The notes beneath the pieces are model-generated. The model saw nothing but the letters and a program-made list of their open reading frames with translations, did no database searches and was not told the origin of the DNA. 5,033 nt of DNA, taken from the NCBI GenBank assembly GCA_947465645.1, contig CANIBQ010000180.1, positions 1-5,033 on the forward strand, written 5' to 3'. The translations under genes were made by a program, and so were the position numbers. This DNA is from Acidobacteriota bacterium (GTDB lineage: Bacteria; Acidobacteriota; Vicinamibacteria; Vicinamibacterales; UBA2999). Of this stretch, positions 4,909 through 5,033 are shown piece after piece; the stretch's first letter is position 1, and each line of letters begins with the position of its first letter.

Positions 4909-5033
4909 AGGAGCTTGCTGAAAAACGACTGAATATGCCCTGAAAGTCGGTCGGCTGAGCGGGCGCGAGGTGCGTCGCGATCGTGTGCCGCGGCGGCGTG
5001 GCGCGCGTGGTCGGTGGCCCGACGCCTGTCACG
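4909..5033. mobile_element. Possible insertion-sequence terminus (partial, runs off the window)
   Basis: The receiver homology stops abruptly next to CTAG (4907-4910), and the sequence then reads GAGCTTGCTGAAAAACG, which looks like the terminal inverted repeat of an insertion sequence (a GAG start followed by a TGAAAAA run). No transposase is recognisable in the 120 bp available, and the other end and any target duplication lie outside. A CTAG-like target would suit some IS5-family elements, but the family cannot be assigned. A deletion or another rearrangement joint would look the same. Confidence 0.35.

Noticed and set aside
4926..4949. Small hairpin CGACT...AGTCG near the presumed element border
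   Set aside because: A five-pair stem with a 14-nt loop is too weak to claim a function.

Overview
The window is a high-GC bacterial chromosome fragment. It carries the start of a respiratory complex I operon, a divergent glycosyltransferase-like gene, a convergent SagB-type nitroreductase, a small coiled-coil gene, and a response-regulator remnant that ends at what may be an insertion-sequence border. The separate nuoC and nuoD genes, the very high GC, and the short-period repeats that break the GC-rich background suggest an environmental lineage. Acidobacteriota (Vicinamibacterales-like) is my best guess, but this is inference; no rRNA or other taxonomic marker is present.

Layout. Positions 1-1610 (minus strand) hold nuoA, nuoB, nuoC and the first nine codons of nuoD, the 5' end of a proton-pumping NADH:quinone oxidoreductase operon. 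nuoA and nuoB are 4 bp apart and nuoC and nuoD share one base (TGATG). nuoB and nuoC are separated by an AT-rich inverted repeat of 26-bp arms that must be transcribed as a long hairpin just ahead of the nuoC start. Positions 1611-1734 are a divergent control region in which the best nuo promoter and the best promoter for the plus-strand gene overlap. Positions 1735-2742 (plus) encode a 335-residue GT-B-like glycosyltransferase. Positions 2741-2829 hold a second inverted repeat, of CACGAAA-type nonamers, whose ends coincide with the stop codons of the two convergent genes.

Positions 2829 to about 4439 (minus) encode a tandem-domain SagB/ThcOx-type FMN dehydrogenase. Clear family sequence runs about 75 codons upstream of the first in-frame ATG (4208), yet that stretch has no ATG, GTG or TTG before the preceding stop at 4527-4529. 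The gene therefore has an unexplained start. Two further tandem repeats (a heptamer and a nonamer) lie inside this coding sequence. Upstream are an 88-codon charged coiled-coil gene (4457-4723) with a perfect TATAAT about 50 bp before its ATG, a 3' fragment of a receiver (REC) domain (4795 to about 4908), and non-homologous sequence to the window end that may be one terminus of an insertion sequence.

The nuo genes act together at the membrane. The other genes show no clear pathway link to them or to one another. The most unusual content is the set of four short-period repeats, two intergenic hairpins and two in-frame insertions in one enzyme gene, together with the missing start codon of that gene.
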